Assembly: GCF_000336815.1 (NCBI RefSeq)
Contig: NZ_AOLG01000047.1
Coordinates: forward strand, 266,495 to 330,494
Reading direction: 5' to 3'
From: Haloferax prahovense DSM 18310
GTDB taxonomy: Archaea; Halobacteriota; Halobacteria; Halobacteriales; Haloferacaceae
Length of the DNA stretch: 64,000 nt
In this document: one piece after another, positions 62,925 to 64,000 of the stretch
Layout of the letters: every line of letters begins with the position of its first letter
Position numbering within the stretch: the stretch's first letter is position 1
Position numbers and translations under genes: made by a program
Notes under the pieces: generated by a model
What the model was told of the DNA's origin: nothing
The model's database searches: none
The model's input: only the letters and a program-made list of their open reading frames with translations

Positions 62925-63686
62925 CTAAATAGAACACTCTACTGCGACGAGGAACCCCTTTCCGAACATGATTAACGCAGAGATAGTCAACAGAGTGGAG
63001 AGACCAATCAGAACCGCACCGTCCCGCTGGACGACCGAATTCCCTCGTATCCACTTTTTGTATCCACTCAGAAGCCAATTTTCCACAAACACCTGTGAGT
63101 GCTCTTGGGAGGTGAATATCTGGTCAAGTGTGTCACCAGAGATACCGCCAGTATACTCTACGGTCACATACAGATACGTTGCTGAGAAAATTGAAAACGT
63201 CAGTAGTCCGCTCCCGACCTGCGTGAACACGTTTACAAAAGAAACTGCGGTAACACAAGAGTCAGAGTCGATGCCAATAGCAATAGCCGAGATGAGGATA
63301 CTGGCTAGCAGCAGGTTCAATTTGATCAACTGAATCGCGTCTGTTCGCAAGTTCTGGATTGAACTGACCTGATGATCGACTACGGTTCGAGCCTCTTCGA
63401 GAAGGGTTGAGAGTTCTTGATCGGAATCTACTGTTGGGACAATTCGGACGTTATCTTGCCCAACTCGCCGGGGTTCCTCGCGAATGAGTGTACTGAATAG
63501 AATGAGGAACCCACCCGCAACGATACCCAAGGCGGGCCAATCATACGGGGTAAGTGGGGTGTATACTGGGTGGTTTTGGATGATTCCGGATAGTTGAACG
63601 AATATGAGACTGGCCAGACCAACAGAGAACAATACCCGCCCAGCCAGCGATGTCCCCGATTTGAATAATTCCTTGAGCCAGGACAT
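62925..63686 (-). CDS. Membrane protein of unknown function in right flank
   Basis: A 253-residue membrane protein with five likely helices: AGRVLFSVGLASLIFVQLSG, PALGIVAGGFLILFSTLI, LLASILISAIAIGIDSD, VGSGLLTFSIFSATYLYVTV and VLIGLSTLLTISALIMFG. A soluble stretch between the second and third resembles a coiled coil. AT-rich codons mark it as accessory DNA. No family recognised. ATG at 63686 (MSWLKELFKSG). Confidence 0.6.
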   Translation of the reverse strand: MSWLKELFKSGTSLAGRVLFSVGLASLIFVQLSGIIQNHPVYTPLTPYDWPALGIVAGGFLILFSTLIREEPRRVGQDNVRIVPTVDSDQELSTLLEEARTVVDHQVSSIQNLRTDAIQLIKLNLLLASILISAIAIGIDSDSCVTAVSFVNVFTQVGSGLLTFSIFSATYLYVTVEYTGGISGDTLDQIFTSQEHSQVFVENWLLSGYKKWIRGNSVVQRDGAVLIGLSTLLTISALIMFGKGFLVAVECSI

Positions 63687-63794
63687 GGTATCTGAATGAG
63701 CGTATACACAACGTGTGTGAAAACTCTATTCACCCGTCGCCAGACCTCTTTCGTGGTTACATTCCTTTTGTGGCGGAAGCAGCTCGCTGTGTCG

Positions 63795-63900
63795 ATTCTT
63801 TCGGCTCAATGTGAACTCCCCCGCCCTACTCAGCCGCTGACGCGGCTTCCTTGAGGACGGGGCTTCCTGTTTCTGTGACGCGACTTGCATCCACGACGAT
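63795..63900 (-). ncRNA. Omega/reRNA-like structure overlapping the tnpB 3' end
   Basis: Overlapping the end of tnpB and running past TTCAC, the minus strand can fold: CCCCG (63859-63863) pairs with CGGGG (63819-63823), enclosing a hairpin GCCGC/GCGGC. This is the usual 3' scaffold of TnpB guide RNA, followed by a guide from the flanking DNA (from 63810 downward, about 16 nt). Sense-overlapping RNAs of IS1341-type genes are known in haloarchaea. The 5' boundary is a guess. Confidence 0.5.
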
Positions 63901-64000
63901 GGACGATGAATCGCCACCATCAGTGGACACAGCGGTCGCAGTCTCCACAGGCGTGTCTTCGGAGTGAACCACTCCTAGTTTGTCGAGTCCTCGTGAGAGG
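63811..64000 (-). mobile_element. IS200/IS605-family (IS1341-type) element, right end
   Basis: The minus strand shows the end of a tnpB gene, its stop, a G-rich stretch and TTCAC at 63811-63815, the usual right-end cleavage site of haloarchaeal IS200/IS605-type elements. The rest of the element lies off-window to the right. No tnpA is visible. Confidence 0.65.
63826..64000 (-). CDS. tnpB: TnpB (RNA-guided nuclease) C-terminal end, cut by window edge
   Basis: The last 58 codons of a TnpB. The frame ends SRVTETGSPVLKEAASAAE then stop (TAG, 63826-63828), the characteristic acidic, poorly structured C-terminus of haloarchaeal IS1341-type TnpB, preceded by a low-complexity Thr/Val/Ser segment. 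The catalytic RuvC region (D/E/D) and zinc finger lie off-window, so activity cannot be judged. Confidence 0.75.
   Translation of the reverse strand, partial: LSRGLDKLGVVHSEDTPVETATAVSTDGGDSSSIVVDASRVTETGSPVLKEAASAAE

Noticed and set aside
1..64000. CRISPR arrays, rRNA genes, replication origins
   Set aside because: Read through for regularly spaced repeats, conserved rRNA segments and Orc1/Cdc6-type origin repeats; none seen. The 22-bp repeats at 7916 have no spacers and are too few.

Overview
The window is haloarchaeal chromosome and most resembles Haloferax. The central ~46 kb (about 16.5-62.7 kb) is GC-rich and densely coding, with acidic proteins. Many genes have a TATA-like box about 27 nt before the start codon, as expected for leaderless mRNAs. 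It carries a bacterioruberin (C50 carotenoid) gene set, PGF-CTERM and Tat-lipoprotein sorting signals, and an elongator tRNA-Met with a 75-nt intron. From memory, the gene order (crtD-lyeJ-cruF...crtB-zinc finger; carA-lrp-idi-jamm1-SDR; adk-DUF106-cmk-truB) matches Haloferax volcanii around HVO_2494-HVO_2528. No database was searched.

Left accessory island (1 to about 16.5 kb): clearly AT-richer, with codons rare in the core. It opens with a defence-type operon cut by the window edge: DUF499 ATPase, DUF3780 protein and DUF1156 DNA methylase. The set resembles archaeal Pbe (phosphorothioate-linked exclusion) or Hma-type systems. A PD-(D/E)XK nuclease-like gene is divergent from it. Beyond lie a BRCT protein carrying three ribbon-helix-helix-like repeats with a 22-bp tandem repeat upstream, a Tat lipoprotein, a small winged-helix-type gene, a DUF6338 membrane protein, a DUF1643 protein, a PH/SHOCT protein, several small membrane proteins and a HEPN-like protein. 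Copies of a ~50-nt palindromic element (ends GTACTAGCA/TGCTAGTAC) sit between the genes.

Core, left part (16.7-25 kb): a DEDD exonuclease-like protein, hydrolases, secreted and lipoprotein genes, a TIGR00300 (ornithine cyclodeaminase-type) enzyme, UspA, a PGF-CTERM surface protein and an ATP-grasp enzyme. Core, 25-33.4 kb: ZIP transporter, SDR, then the carotenoid operon crtD-lyeJ-cruF, an EamA exporter, an HTH_10 regulator, crtB and a 50-residue zinc-finger protein.

Core, middle (33.6-47.5 kb): small regulators, a spondin-type lipoprotein, an Lrp regulator with a palindromic operator, a CNNM/CorC-type transporter, tRNA-Met, gpmI, gatD and a degenerate PAS sensor. Core, right (47.7-62.7 kb): carA divergent from lrp across a perfect 15-bp palindrome, idi overlapping jamm1, kynU, an AIR-synthase-like gene, an amino-acid permease collapsed by an internal deletion, a YeiH-family transporter, and the adk-DUF106-cmk-truB run, ending at tRNA-Pro(GGG).

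Right flank (62.7-64 kb): base composition drops again immediately after tRNA-Pro. It holds a membrane protein and the 3' end of an IS200/IS605-family (IS1341-type) tnpB with its omega-RNA-like right end.
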